Positions 11,701 to 21,189 of a stretch of DNA of 64,000 nucleotides are shown here, piece after piece (positions within the stretch are counted from its first letter, which is position 1; each line of letters begins with the position of its first letter). The notes beneath the pieces were generated by a model. The model saw only the letters and a list, made by a program, of their open reading frames with translations, searched no databases and was not told the DNA's origin. Made by a program: the position numbers and the translations under genes. Source of the stretch: Hirundichthys speculiger (Eukaryota > Chordata > Actinopteri > Beloniformes > Exocoetidae); contig JAGFBZ010000736.1 of the NCBI GenBank assembly GCA_018398805.1, positions 1 through 64,000 of the forward strand, read 5' to 3'.

Positions 11701-12192
11701 ACAACTTTACAATTCCTAGTTGCTGTTTTTTTATCTCAATATTTCTCAAAACTAAACATATAGTTTTTTTTATTAAATATCTGGACAAAAAGCCGTTATG
11801 GTTCGAATCCAGAACCTCAGAACCAACCTGTGGTTGCTGGTTCCCTACCTGCAGTCTGTCCAGAGACCGGACCCAGCCCAGCAGCCGGCGGGCCGTGAAG
11901 AACCGTTCCACGTCCACGCTCTTGGGGTGCACACCGTCGGGCCGCTCCAGCCGGTTCTGATGCTCGTGGAACTGGGAGTGGGTCAGCGCTGGGGTGGGAC
12001 CCAGGATCATGCTGTGCCATGAGTGAGGCAGGTAGGAGTCCAGATCTACGTCCACCATCACCCCACACAGGCTCAGCAGGACGGCGGTCTGGATCAGACC
12101 CTCGGACAGGTACTTCTTCAGGTACAGCATGGTGGCTGCAGGCCGGGTGGGTCCACCAGCTCTGTGGTTCTGGACCTCTGACGGGCTCTTCA
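2212..12192 (-). CDS. nfe2l1: nfe2l1 (Nrf1/TCF11-type CNC-bZIP transcription factor), partial gene, exons spread over this span
   Basis: Five coding exons on the minus strand read as the N-terminal and central parts of NFE2L1. This is an ER-anchored cap'n'collar bZIP activator that controls proteasome and stress genes after retrotranslocation and cleavage. The N-terminal exon starts MLYLKKYLSEGLIQ, followed by a hydrophobic NHB1-type anchor, and contains GVHPKS and FFTARRLL, all NFE2L1 hallmarks. A later exon carries HWQDLMSLL, matching QQWQDLMSI of mammals. Exon phases join in frame (0,0,0,1,1). The DNA-binding bZIP exon is absent and must lie left of position 1. I could not find an exon carrying the DIDLID/DLG region between 7156 and 11086. 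The a or b teleost paralogue cannot be assigned from this sequence. Gene identity is strong; the exon set may be incomplete. Confidence 0.9.
2795..3225. mobile_element. degenerate hAT-like MITE
   Basis: The right end reads ATCGATAAAATCGCTCAGCTC and the left CAGCTGCGATGATATGATC, a diverged inverted pair, with GATACGATA and ATCGATATTC motifs between. No clear target duplication. Lies next to the 36-bp array in the same nfe2l1 intron. Confidence 0.45.
3441..6761 (+). repeat. 36-bp minisatellite inside nfe2l1
   Basis: About 92 copies of a 36-bp unit containing GTGTGTGGATGTTCTCCAG and GGTCGGGTTCTGAAG. The first units (to about 3640) and a block near 6090-6180 carry a variant with AGAAGACGGGTTCTG. 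The array lies in the intron between the exons at 6768-6927 and 2212-2715 and stops within about 8 nt of the upstream exon's donor. Because 36 is divisible by 3 and the unit lacks stops, long frames run through it in both directions; they are not genes. Confidence 0.96.
6768..6927 (-). CDS. nfe2l1: nfe2l1 exon upstream of the 36-bp satellite intron
   Basis: An acceptor CCTCTCCAG precedes AAT ACA GAT, and the exon ends CAGCACG before the donor GTAATT. It is 160 nt, phase 0 in and phase 1 out. It encodes NTDVEMTSLDQNLDYRPGG, followed by RRSNSLDDMTPTDGPVREML, weakly like the AMEVNTSASEIL region that opens the last exon of mammalian NFE2L1. Its phase-1 end fits the next exon exactly (G + AT = Asp). 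A 36-bp tandem array begins within about 8 nt of its donor, and the reading frame stays open through the donor into the array down to 6169. Confidence 0.75.
7027..7155 (-). CDS. nfe2l1: nfe2l1 central exon with WQDLMSLL motif
   Basis: An acceptor CTCGTCCTACAG precedes ATC AGT GAT, and the exon ends CCTGAG before the donor GTGAGA. It has 43 codons, phase 0 to phase 0. It encodes ISDDGGRHEGLPLLTTV, then a DL dipeptide run and HWQDLMSLLEPE. This aligns with the mammalian segment ending QQWQDLMSIMEMQ. The DL run is written by a GGTCCA hexamer repeat and could vary in length. The 2-phase-0 junctions mean it could splice directly to the 11087-11239 exon without a frameshift. Confidence 0.85.
7852..8353 (+). 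repeat. 28-bp minisatellite in nfe2l1 intron
   Basis: About 18 copies of a 28-bp unit containing CTCTAGTGGTCAGTAGAGG and AACTGCAGC, with G/A variation at GGT(C/A)GG. The same unit occurs at 31.6-32.8 kb and, inverted, at 59.5 kb. Confidence 0.96.
8354..9259. other. nfe2l1 intron, no firm feature
   Basis: A 23-nt poly-A run lies at about 8556-8577. On the minus strand TTTCTGCAG at 8900 precedes an open stretch reading QDVFVRLDANTLAAAELHQL. It lacks a good donor in the right phase, so it is not called an exon. Confidence 0.4.
9260..9590 (+). pseudogene. Tc1/mariner transposase relic in nfe2l1 intron
   Basis: The frame reads RCPPQSPDLSPVEQFWDVVE, then after frameshifts NLQQLL and KIWTKLSEGCFQNLVASM, the C-terminal part of a Tc1-like transposase with the third catalytic residue region. 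It is degraded by stops and shifts. Confidence 0.78.
9591..11086. other. nfe2l1 intron between the Tc1 relic and the second coding exon
   Basis: Unique-looking sequence. No DIDLID, DLG or ECLRLLE-type peptide, which would be expected here from mammalian NFE2L1, could be read on the minus strand. Confidence 0.4.
11087..11239 (-). CDS. nfe2l1: nfe2l1 second coding exon
   Basis: An acceptor TTTCCTCCAG precedes GTG CCT CGT, and the exon ends GGACAG before the donor GTAGGA. It has 51 codons and is phase 0 at both ends. It starts VPRAELQTWLVQQEPEP, matching VPTTEVNAWLVHRDPEG in mammals at exactly the same exon junction. It ends in an acidic run (VEEDLQEDEDGQ), comparable to the acidic stretch that follows in NFE2L1. 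Confidence 0.87.
11849..12192 (-). CDS. nfe2l1: nfe2l1 exon with start codon (N-terminal ER anchor), coding 12130-11849
   Basis: The coding part is 94 codons from the ATG at 12130-12128 to CTGCAG followed by the donor GTAGGG. The start has a good Kozak context (GCAGCCACCATGC). An acceptor (TTTCTGACAG) at about 12193 would give a 5' UTR part of 62 nt. Residues 11-29 form the hydrophobic NHB1 segment ending in VDVD, as in mammalian NFE2L1. Further along are MILGP, SQFHEHQNRL, GVHPKSVDVERFFTARRLL and LDRLQ, aligning closely with the human N-terminal domain. The exon ends in phase 0. Confidence 0.92.
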
Positions 12193-12464
12193 CTGTCAGA
12201 AACCACATAGTTTAGCAACACTGTTTTTATTCTAAAGAAAACAGTCTGTCCTGACCAGAACTCCTTCTGAACCATGTGAGACACTGGTAAAGTCCGGCAG
12301 GAAACCAGAACCTCAGCCCGTACATGAGGTGGTTCTGCAAGCTGTTGAATTATATACTTTTAAAAAATACTGAAGTATTTTACGTGTTAAAAGGATCAGA
12401 GAGTAACGCCTTCAACTCCGTTACTGCAGCGGTTACTGTTCAGACATTTAAAATAACCGTTGAG

Positions 12465-13143
12465 GGTGTCTCTGCTGTCTCTGTCTCTGCTGTCTCCTCC
12501 ATTTCTGTCTCTGCTGTCTCTGCTGTCGTCTCTGCTGTCTCCTCCATCTCTGTCTCTGCTGTCTCTGCTGTCGTCTCTGCTGTCCCCTCCGTCTCTGCTG
12601 TCTCCTCCGTCTCTGCTGTCTCTGTCTCTGCTGTCTCTGCTGTCGTCTCTGCTGTCTCCTCCGTCTCTGTCTCTGCTGTCTCTGCTGTCGTCTCTGCTGT
12701 CTCCTCCGTCTCTGCTGTCTCTGTCTCTGCTGTCATCTCTGCTGTCTCTGCTGTCTCTACTGTCTCTACTGTCTCTACTGTCTCTGCTGTCTCCTCCATC
12801 TCTGCTGTCTCTGCTGTCTCTACTGTCCCTGCTGTCTCTGCTGTCCCTGCTGTCTCTGCTGTCTCTACTGTCCCTGCTGTCTCTGCTGTCCCTGCTGTCT
12901 CTGCTGTCTCTACTGTCCCTGCTGTCTTTGCTGTCTCTGCTGTCCCTGCTGTCTCTACTGTCCCTGCTGTATCTGCTGTCCCTGCTGTCTCTGCTGTCTC
13001 TACTGTCCCTGCTGTCCCTGCTGTCTCTGCTGTCTCTACTGTCTCTGCTGTCTCTGCTGTCTCTACTGTCTCTGCTGTCTTTGCTGTCCCTGCTGTCCCT
13101 GCTGTCTCTGCTGTCTCTGCTGTCTCTACTGTCCCTGCTGTCG
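12465..13143 (+). repeat. 9-bp TCTCTGCTG array upstream of nfe2l1 start exon
   Basis: About 680 bp of TCTCTGCTG-type 9-mers, with TCTCTACTG, TCCCTGCTG and TCCTCC variants. It lies in the probable first intron of nfe2l1. Leu/Ser/Val-rich or Glu/Thr-rich open frames across it are repeat artefacts. Confidence 0.95.
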
Positions 13144-14288
13144 TCTTTAATCTTCCTCTGTCACCGTGGCCTGATCTGAGCGGTTTAGTTTGTGAGCAGA
13201 TAAGGAGACAACAGAGACACCCTGCTGCCTATCTGCACCCCCAGGAGCTTCTAGGAAGGGTTACCCCCCCTCCCCCCATCCTCCTGCTCTGCACACACAT
13301 GATGCAAGTTTGAGACCCCCCCCCCCCCACCCACAGGTTCACGTTTCACGCCAGCGTGTTTACAGGAACGCCCCCCCCCCCGCCAACATCAGGGTGTTTG
13401 TCCCACAGCCAGACTGTCAAGTTCAAAGTCTAAATCTGTCTCTGAGTCCAGGACTTCTCGTTTCTCTTTCATCGTAGGTGACGAGACTGCAGTCTAAGAC
13501 ATCAGCCTCCAACGGAGCTCAGGAAACCTTCACATGGACAAAGTCTGTCCAGCTGTGACGTCCTCCTGTCCCACTGCTATAAAAACTAATCTAATGGTCC
13601 TTATGATAGTTAGATGTGACCTTTATCCTCCTGAGCTTTAAAGCCTCTGATTATCTGCTGATTATTCCTCATAAACTGTTTTTTTTCTATAAATTGTCAT
13701 TGAACTGATTAAACACTTGTTACAAACTCCCACTTTCCTTCTAACAGTCCAGAAGTTAGGACACATAGATATTTTAACCAACTATTGGACTATTTGAAGA
13801 TTATTAGATGAAGCTCTGATGTTTAAGAGTCATGTATTCAACCTGAAACGCTTGTTCAGGGACGTGACTTGGAGATATTAGCCAAGCATTTAATTTATGA
13901 ATGAACAGACTGTGCTTAAAATTAATATATAAAGAAATACATATATTCATATTTCATAGAAATATATATACATATTTAAATAAAATGAAAGAAAAAAATA
14001 TTTGACAAAAACAATAACTAAGGAAAATACAATAAATATAATTCAAATGAAAAAAGGAAAATAAAATCAAAGTGAAATAGCCGTCAGTTCTGAGCCATTT
14101 GTCCTCATTTTAGTTTACTGTGAATGGACTCAGTGTGTAAAAGAAAATCTGCCAAATAAAAGTGTTTCCATCATGAACCAACAACTCTGAGAAACAGCTG
14201 AAACAGCTGAAAGTGAGAAAAACATGTGATCAAACTCTGAGGTCACTGCTGAACATCTGAATAAAGTCACATCCACTGATAACAGAAA
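13144..14288. other. presumed nfe2l1 intron 1, no gene seen
   Basis: C-rich runs (about 13317-13329 and 13371-13381) follow the 9-bp array; 13900-14060 is AT-rich. Nothing else is recognised. Confidence 0.4.
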
Positions 14289-14600
14289 TGACGTCACAGC
14301 CCCGCTAACCAGTAACAGCAGCTGGTCTCACCTGTGCTTGGGCTCTGGTTGGGTTCTGGTTGGGTTCTGGCGGCTCTGCAGCCAGTCTTCTGGGTCTTTC
14401 CCCGCGTCAGCCTCACTTGCTGTCTGACGCGCTCAGACTGTGGAGTGTTTTTAAAGCAACAGCGCTGATGACGTAGCAGCTCCTCCCTGGAAAAACCCAA
14501 ACATTCTCGCTGTGGAGTGACATCACAGCGGCCGTGTGTCAGCGCTGACAGCAGGGGGCGCTGCTGCTGCAGAAAAATTGCAGAAACGTCACAGTATCCC
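14289..14600 (-). promoter_or_regulatory. nfe2l1: probable nfe2l1 5' UTR exon and promoter region
   Basis: Minus-strand sequence ending CAAGCACAG is followed by GTGAGA at 14331-14326, a strong donor, with no long coding frame. This fits a non-coding first exon splicing to the acceptor near 12193. The surroundings are CpG-richer than the flanks. A consensus CRE (TGACGTCA) lies at 14289-14296, a perfect 14-bp palindrome TGTCAGCGCTGACA at 14537-14550, and a CTCF-like ACAGCAGGGGGCGCTG at 14548-14563. No TATA box is obvious. The assignment is inferred from position and strand. Confidence 0.4.
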
Positions 14601-14959
14601 ATGTATCCCCATTGAAAGGTTTGTCTAAGATAAAATAACAATAGATAATCGTTTATTTATCCCACAAACTGGAAAATTTATAGAATCAAAGCAACAGGAA
14701 AGTTCACACAGTGCAAAAGTACAAAATTACACAGGTATTGAAACATATAATATCATAAGAGGTGGACAAGAAAAAACATCATGAACAGAACAATTCAACT
14801 CCAAGGAATATTTACACAAAAATGTTAATTGTGAAAATAAAATATTTTGCTGTCACCTATAAAGTTGGACAAAATTATATCCTAGTTTTTAACAAAAAAA
14901 TTCCAAAGACATTTACAAAAACACCAAAAGGTCAGCAGTTTAATGATAGATCAAGCTAA

Positions 14960-15090
14960 ATATGAAAAAAGTATCGGTATTGGTATCGGTATTAGTATCG
15001 GTATTAGTATCGGTATTGCCAATACTGTAACTGTATTTACTTGGTATCGGATCAATACGAAAATTCCAAGTATCGCCCAGCTCTACTTAA
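14960..15090. mobile_element. hAT-like terminal fragment (GTATCGGTATTGG repeats)
   Basis: Four tandem (T)ATCGGTATTAG/TG units are followed by GGTATCGGATCAATAC and end GTATCGCCCAGCTC. The pattern is typical of a fish hAT element end. The other end was not found. Confidence 0.45.
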
Positions 15091-17222
15091 AGTATCTCTG
15101 AGCGTTGTTCGTGAGTCTCTGTTTATGTTCCCGCCCTCACTTGTGGTTACCAACCGTGGAAAGTGACAGAATGAGGTGGAGGATACAACTGAAATAATGA
15201 AGACATTCCTGGAGACCTAAAGTCTCTTGGACCCATGTTCTCACTCACGCAGGAAGTCTGCCATTTTCAATCAACAGATTTGGTCAGATTGACTCCAAAA
15301 AAATTCTTGCACCATGGCTGACGCTAAATTTCTTACAACTTTTTACCGGAGGGCATTCCCGAAGTGGCGTGGTGAAGTATGATGTAATTTCGAAGACTCA
15401 CCATGAAAGAGAAATGTTAGAACTCTGGCAACAGCGTTCATGAATTGAAGCTGTCAGACAAAAGAGCGTTATAATGCTCAGGTCTGCTGGAGATGAAGTT
15501 TCTGTAAATCTGCTCTGGGCATCCGATCTTCCGCCAGAGCTGCTAAAGCTGCTATCTAGAGATAGCGGGTAGCGGGAGGGGCGTTCCCCCCGCAAAAAAT
15601 GCAATCTTCCACTCTTCCTAAACCCGCTATCCCACCTCCGCTACACGCTACATTATGCATAGGAGTGATTTACTTGTTAAACCAATCAGCGCGTCAGCAG
15701 CTATTGCCTGTAAGAGCAGGTTGCGCTACCCGCTAACCACTTTCCCTATGGTTTAACTGGCGAGCAAGCCATTTAAGACGGTCTCTGCTATTTTCTCAGC
15801 GGTTCAACTGAGGCCAAATCACGCTTTTTATACAAGAGTTAATTCCAGACGTAGAGCCGTTTGCGCTCGTCCACATGTGACCATTGACGACATTTGGATG
15901 TGCTCTTGTAGGTGCTGACAAGGTGTAAGGGAGTCAGCATACGGTGTAGCGGCTATAAAGGGCGGAAGATTGTATTAGCAGTTAGCGGATGTTCCTATAC
16001 ATTTGAGGGTAGCGGCTAGCGGTAACGGGTACGATCAGGGCTCATATCTCTGACTCTTCGTGTTTGTGTGAGATAATAAAAAGCTGTGATAGTTACAGTC
16101 TTTGTCTCAGCTCAGAGTAGATCCCTAACCTGGTTTTTGTCTTCATACCTGTGGTGGTGGACACCTCAGGGTGGTGGGGATGGGGCCAGTCGTCTGAACC
16201 ACGTTGAAAGGTGTGAAACTAGTTAGCGGCCAGAAAAACAAGAGAGAATAATGATGACATTAACTGTGTCTTCAGAACAGTGTTTAGTAGTATTATTGGT
16301 GCTTTTACAGAAATCCCATCAGTTTCCTCTACGGGATGAGAATCGGAGTAGAGTCACTGCTCCTCCGCATGGAGAGGAGATCATCTATGCAGGATGACTC
16401 CTGGAGCTGATTCAGGGATGTCCAACCAGGAGGAGGCCCTGAACCAGACCCAGGACCCTCTGGAGGGACCCTCAGCTGGCCTGGAAACACCTCGGTGTTA
16501 GAGGAAGTGTTTTTAGTTTCATGTCTGTGTGGACTTCTTAATTTTGGCTTTTTTCTGTCTGAAAACCCCTACACAAACACAGCTCAGACTAGAAGAACAA
16601 ATTCTTTTATTGAATATAAATGTTGTAAATGATCAGCATTTGGAATAAACAGTCAAAAAAAACAAACATATAAGTGAATGTAAGGCGGCGCAGACCAACA
16701 GACGTCCAGGAACGTGATCCTCTGGGTTTACATTCAGCTCAGCTCATCAAAGTTTGGATGGAGGATGTTCTGACTGAAGGTCAGAGTCATGTGGTTGAGG
16801 GGTCACATGATCAGGCACACAGATACGATCAGAGAGCAGACGTGATGGTGGAATACTGAAGCAATGCCATTGATGACTGAACTCACACGTGATCATAAAT
16901 AAGAAAATAGAATACAATCATAAACAGAAAACACCACAATGGTGGACAAAGAAAGCATCCTGCTTTAAAAACCTTCAACAGACCTTAGTTTCCTTCACTG
17001 AACCCACAGAGCTGCAGTCCTTCGTCACAGACAGGTCTGCATGTTATTCTGGCCTTTAAATCATATTTCTGACCTTATGGACACTTCATTCCCTCACAAA
17101 CACACACACAAAATTAATTAGGGCAACATTTGTTTCTTCAGCATTCTGCATGTTTGATCCATCATTTTTGGTCCAGATGAGACCGAACAGTTTTGGTCCA
17201 AAGAGAAGAAACCTTTATTTAC
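15090..17222. other. intergenic sequence upstream of nfe2l1
   Basis: Between about 15530 and 16035, TAGCGGGTAGCGGGAGG and, further on, related GTAGCGGCTAGCGG and inverted CCCGCTATCCC motifs suggest an old non-autonomous element, unresolved. A LINE relic lies at 16330-16502. No gene found. Confidence 0.35.
16330..16502 (+). pseudogene. LINE ORF2 3'-end relic
   Basis: A broken frame reads RIGVESLLLRMERRSS, then a proline-, glycine-rich stretch ending LSWPGNTSVL. This resembles the LGVEPLLLRIERS...RRPRGRPRT...LAWERLG tail common to many fish LINE copies. No complete element is present. Confidence 0.5.
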
Positions 17223-17379
17223 TAGGGCTGTCAATTTCTCAAAATAATTAATCAGCTTAATCGCATGACTGTCAATAGTTAATCATGATTAATCGCAAAT
17301 TAATCGCATATTTTTATCTGTTCTAAATCTACCTTATACAGATCTTTTTCAAGTTGTATTACTCTTATTAATACGAGTC

Positions 17380-17926
17380 CTTACTAGAACCAGGAAATAC
17401 GACCATATTAGTCCAGTCCTGAGGTCTCTGGCTTCCTGTCACTCAGAGAATAGACTTTAAAACAGCTCTACTTGTGTTCAAGTCTCTTCATGGCTCCAAA
17501 GTCCATCTCTGACATGTTAGATCCATATGAACCAACCTGGACTCTGAGAACCTCAGGTAGTGGTCTCCTGCTGGTGTCCAGAGTCAGGACTAAACAAGGT
17601 GAAGCTGCATTTCAGTTTTATGCTCCTAAAATCTGGACCAGTCTTCCAGCAGATGTGAGACAGACCTGAACTGTGACAATGTTCAGATCCAGACTGAAAA
17701 CAGTTCTGTTTAGATGTGAAGATGATGACTGGAAGGATTTTATCTGCACTCTTCATTTTTAATTTAATTAATTAATTTCTTTATTAATAAATTTTATTTA
17801 TTATTGATTATTTTTATGCTTGTATGGAATGATTCTATTTGCCTTCTTGTGATTTTATGCATCTGTAAAGCACTTTGAATTGCCTTGTGTACGAATTGTG
17901 CTCTACAAATAAAGTTGCCTTGCCTA
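17380..17926 (+). mobile_element. L2-type LINE 3' end (reverse transcriptase C-terminus and 3' UTR), nested in the hAT element
   Basis: Broken plus-strand frames read SSGSGLLLVSRVRTKQGEAAF-like sequence and FYAPKIWTSLPADVRQT, the C-terminal signature of fish L2-type LINEs. The end has the usual tail (AAGCACTTTGAATTGCCTTG, then AATAAAGTTGCCTTGCC). It is 5'-truncated and dead. Confidence 0.88.
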
Positions 17927-18064
17927 ATATGAGAGTACACAATGCTTGCCTTATGCAAAACAAATGCATGTTTATTTATTGCTACAATGCCAAATCCATT
18001 ATATATATACTCAATATTTTCTCTTATGTTCTTCATACAAAATATTTTCATGGTTTGCTTCAAA

Positions 18065-18065
<1 letters not shown>

Positions 18066-18106
<41 letters not shown>
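18066..18106 (+). repeat. poly-G run, 41 nt
   Basis: An uninterrupted 41-G tract inside the hAT element. Such runs are rare and may reflect slippage, or an assembly or consensus artefact. Confidence 0.9.
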
Positions 18107-18107
<1 letters not shown>

Positions 18108-18640
18108 CTCTGCATCCACGCTCTCATTAGCCGACAAGATATTTGACTGGTCGGACTCTGGTGGTAACTAAATTCACATCGACAGCAAACACAAACAACA
18201 TTTATCTTGTGGAGTTAGCCATCAGGCAAGGTTTTGAAGCTGAACTTACCATTCAAAATAGTATCTTTTGTATCCATTTTTATCCCAGCTACTGCTAACG
18301 GAGGTTTTGTTTAGGTCTGTCTGTCTGCGGCATGGCCGTCGACGTCAGTGCAAGGCTTCCTGTTTTGACAGTACTACGGAGGACTACAGGACTACAACTA
18401 CGGCGGGGCCCGAGGCTCATTAAACCTACTCTCCTCTCTTCTATTGTACATCAACGGCCAGGCTAAGGCTCGCGTTAATTGCACGTTAAAAAAATTAGTT
18501 GCGTTAAAATTATTTTGCGTTAATCACACGTTAACGCGTTAACTTTGACAGCCCTATTATTTACAGCTTCACCACAGATGAATAAAAGGCGTGTTTGTGC
18601 TTCAGGATCACCACTTCCCATGATTCCAGAGCACCATTAA

Positions 18641-19046
18641 AGGTGGGGTAGATGTTGTTTGAAAAACAGTTCCAGCAATCCAACTCAAGTGAGATTTTGA
18701 AAATATACACTCCCTCCCTCCTCCCAAAGGCTCCGCCTCCTCCTCTTCAGCTCACCACTCGAAACCACACCTTCACACGATTCACGACTACATGAACCAT
18801 AGGGAGGGAGGGAGGGGTGGGTGGGAGTGCATTGATATTTGATGGACGTATTATGCAGCCAATCAAAATAGTGATGATCACTATTTTGATTGGTCAGAGT
18901 TTTTCTCTGATTATACCCTCTAGACCGGACCAAAACATTTAGTTTTTTTTGCAAACATTTTATTTCAGTGGGTGCAATGGGAATGTGAAAAGGTTTTCAG
19001 GCAATATTGTAAAAAGTGTTCCAAAAAAACAACACCTACCCCACCT
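18641..19046. mobile_element. 406-bp MITE with TTAA target duplication (piggyBac-like or Kolobok-like)
   Basis: Ends are inverted repeats AGGTGGGGTAGRTGTTGTTT with one mismatch, flanked by TTAA on both sides (18637-18640, 19047-19050). The interior has no coding sequence. TTAA duplication is used by piggyBac and Kolobok elements; which one cannot be settled from a MITE alone. Confidence 0.82.
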
Positions 19047-19705
19047 TTAAAGGAACATTCCAGCGTTTGATCAACTGCAGGCCGAGTTTCAGACGGTCCG
19101 GAGCACAAACCTTCATTCTGGACTAAAACGACATGAATCAGAGCAGCTTTGAGTAAAAAAACAGAATATGGTCATTAACGTTGGCACATGGAAGAGTTAT
19201 GTGAGAATAAACGACTCATAAATGTCTTTCCTCCTCTCCGTGACACTGTGACTGGGTCCCTGCAGACAAACTGGGGACATTTTAACTTCGTATCTGTACA
19301 GAAAGTGGATAAAAAGGACCGTTAGTGCAGGAACCTCCATCCTGTCACATCGGATCGTACGTCTGTACACATCGACACAAAACAGACACAAAGCAGAGAG
19401 TTCATGTCTTTTTGCTCATCAACATCTTAGTTCTGCTCCAAGCAGGAGACATGAACCTGATCATCACACCTGCGGCGCTCAGAGAGGAAATCTGTGAGGA
19501 AGAGTTGATTTCTACCTAAAAAAGTGAGCAAGTGAAAAGAAAAGCTCAGGTGTGTCGGGTGCAGTTTAAACTAATCCTGTTGATCTTTCTGCAAACGGCG
19601 AGAGAAAAAAAAAAACATCTGCAGGAAGTTTCAGGAAAAAGGAAGGAAAACTTACTTTTATTGAAATGAAAACAAGCACCGTTCTGAAACGTGAAACAAA
19701 AAAAT

Positions 19706-20773
19706 TAGGGATGCACGATAACTGTTTTTTAAAACCGATACCAATACAGATAACACACACATATATCTAAGATCATTACATCAATACTATGAACAAAATC
19801 AAAAATAGTTTGGACTTTTTAAATGAACAGATATTTATTTTTTTTTTTCAATGAAAAACTATTGTCAAGCCTCTCAAACATTTTCTTAAAGCTATCAAAC
19901 AAACCTATTTGATATCTCACATTAACTTAAATAAGGTTCATTACTGACTGATATAAAAATAAAGGCTCCTTGAACTGATGGAAATCCATGCATCAAAATT
20001 ACAAACTGAAAAAAAAAACATTTAAAGGATTTTGACTTGTGGTTCCATTTAAATTATTACCTTTAATTAAAGTAAATGAGGTTCAGTAGTTTTTTTTTTT
20101 TTTTTTTAATCTCAAGGAAGCTTTAGATGAGAGGAATGAGGGAGAGGGGAGGAGAGACTGCTGCTGGCTTGCACACGTTAGCATTAGCTTCCGTTAGCTC
20201 ACGTTAGCGTGATTTCAAAACTCCATGGAAGCGATTGTTATGTTGTAGGTGGCTGATCAGGTTTTACGTATCAAAGCTTGTGCTTCCCTCCTCGTAGAAT
20301 TCACTCAGAAGATTCGTCACAAATAACCACCAAACTACATTTTTCTGAAACTTTAACGAAGTTCCACGCCGCCATGTTTGTTGTGATCAGCGCTGTGCTT
20401 CAGGCTGCATTCAAGGTGTAACGTAAATTCCCACGTTCCCTCGTTTGCTAGTCGTTCTTTCAGCCTTTTCTATTTTTTTCTTTTTTTATGTGTAACATGA
20501 GGGAAAATATTGCGAATATGACCAAGTTAGCAAGAGTTGTTTTCTGGCATGAGGGGGTATTCTTGATTTTCCTTATTGAGAATTCGTTTTTCTAATTATG
20601 CCGAAGTTACTTGAACATAACATTCACTGCCAGTCATTTAAGACTCAGAGGGAACGAGGCACTGCCATGTTGACAAAAGTATATGTTATCGGGGCTATTC
20701 GTCATGATATTGGAGTTATCGGGATGACGTCATAATTTCCTGTTATCCGCCCGATAGTTATCGTGCACCCCTA
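19706..20773. mobile_element. hAT-type non-autonomous element, about 1.07 kb
   Basis: Ends are inverted repeats TAGGGRTGCACGATAACT with one difference. Flanks AAAAAAAT and AAAGAAAT form an 8-bp target duplication with one mismatch. The interior is AT-rich and non-coding. Confidence 0.85.
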
Positions 20774-21189
20774 AAAGAAATCAAACGCAAATGCACAATA
20801 AAAAAAAAAACCAACAACAAGCCCACTTTGAGTCCAGATGGGTCCAGACAGCTGGTTCCAACCAGTTACGGGAAGGTAAAGCTCCACCACCACAAGGACG
20901 AACAGCTTTGTCCAAAAGGGACAAAGGACAGAGCAGATCCATGTTTCTACAGAATCTGTCAAAAATCAGGACAAACCTCAGTGTGTCACATGTGCGGTAT
21001 CTGTGATCTGATGGGCAAAGATTAGCAGCTGGTTACATCTCTGATGTAACCCGGTTCAGTACGGATGTTCATCACCACGTTACTGCAAGAAAAAGCTTTT
21101 GGCAAAGAGAAAAAAGCTTTCACGGAGATAACTGAACCCAGGTTTGAGTGGTTCAACCTGGACCTGGACTCAGGCGACTCAGGGGACAG
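20774..21189. other. intergenic sequence between a hAT element and the 21-bp array
   Basis: No gene, RNA or repeat recognised. Confidence 0.4.

Larger units (their letters stand above)
17223..18556. mobile_element. hAT-type non-autonomous element with 8-bp TSD, containing an L2 fragment
   Basis: Ends are perfect 12-bp inverted repeats TAGGGCTGTCAA, flanked by identical 8-bp target duplications TTATTTAC (17215-17222 and 18557-18564). Near both ends are AATTAATCGC/GCGTTAA-type subterminal sequences. The interior carries an L2-like LINE 3' end (about 17380-17926) and a 41-nt poly-G run. No transposase is seen. Confidence 0.93.

Noticed and set aside
12324..13313. 329-codon VSAVSAV-type frame
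   Set aside because: Translation of the TCTCTGCTG array; frames on the other strand are equally open.
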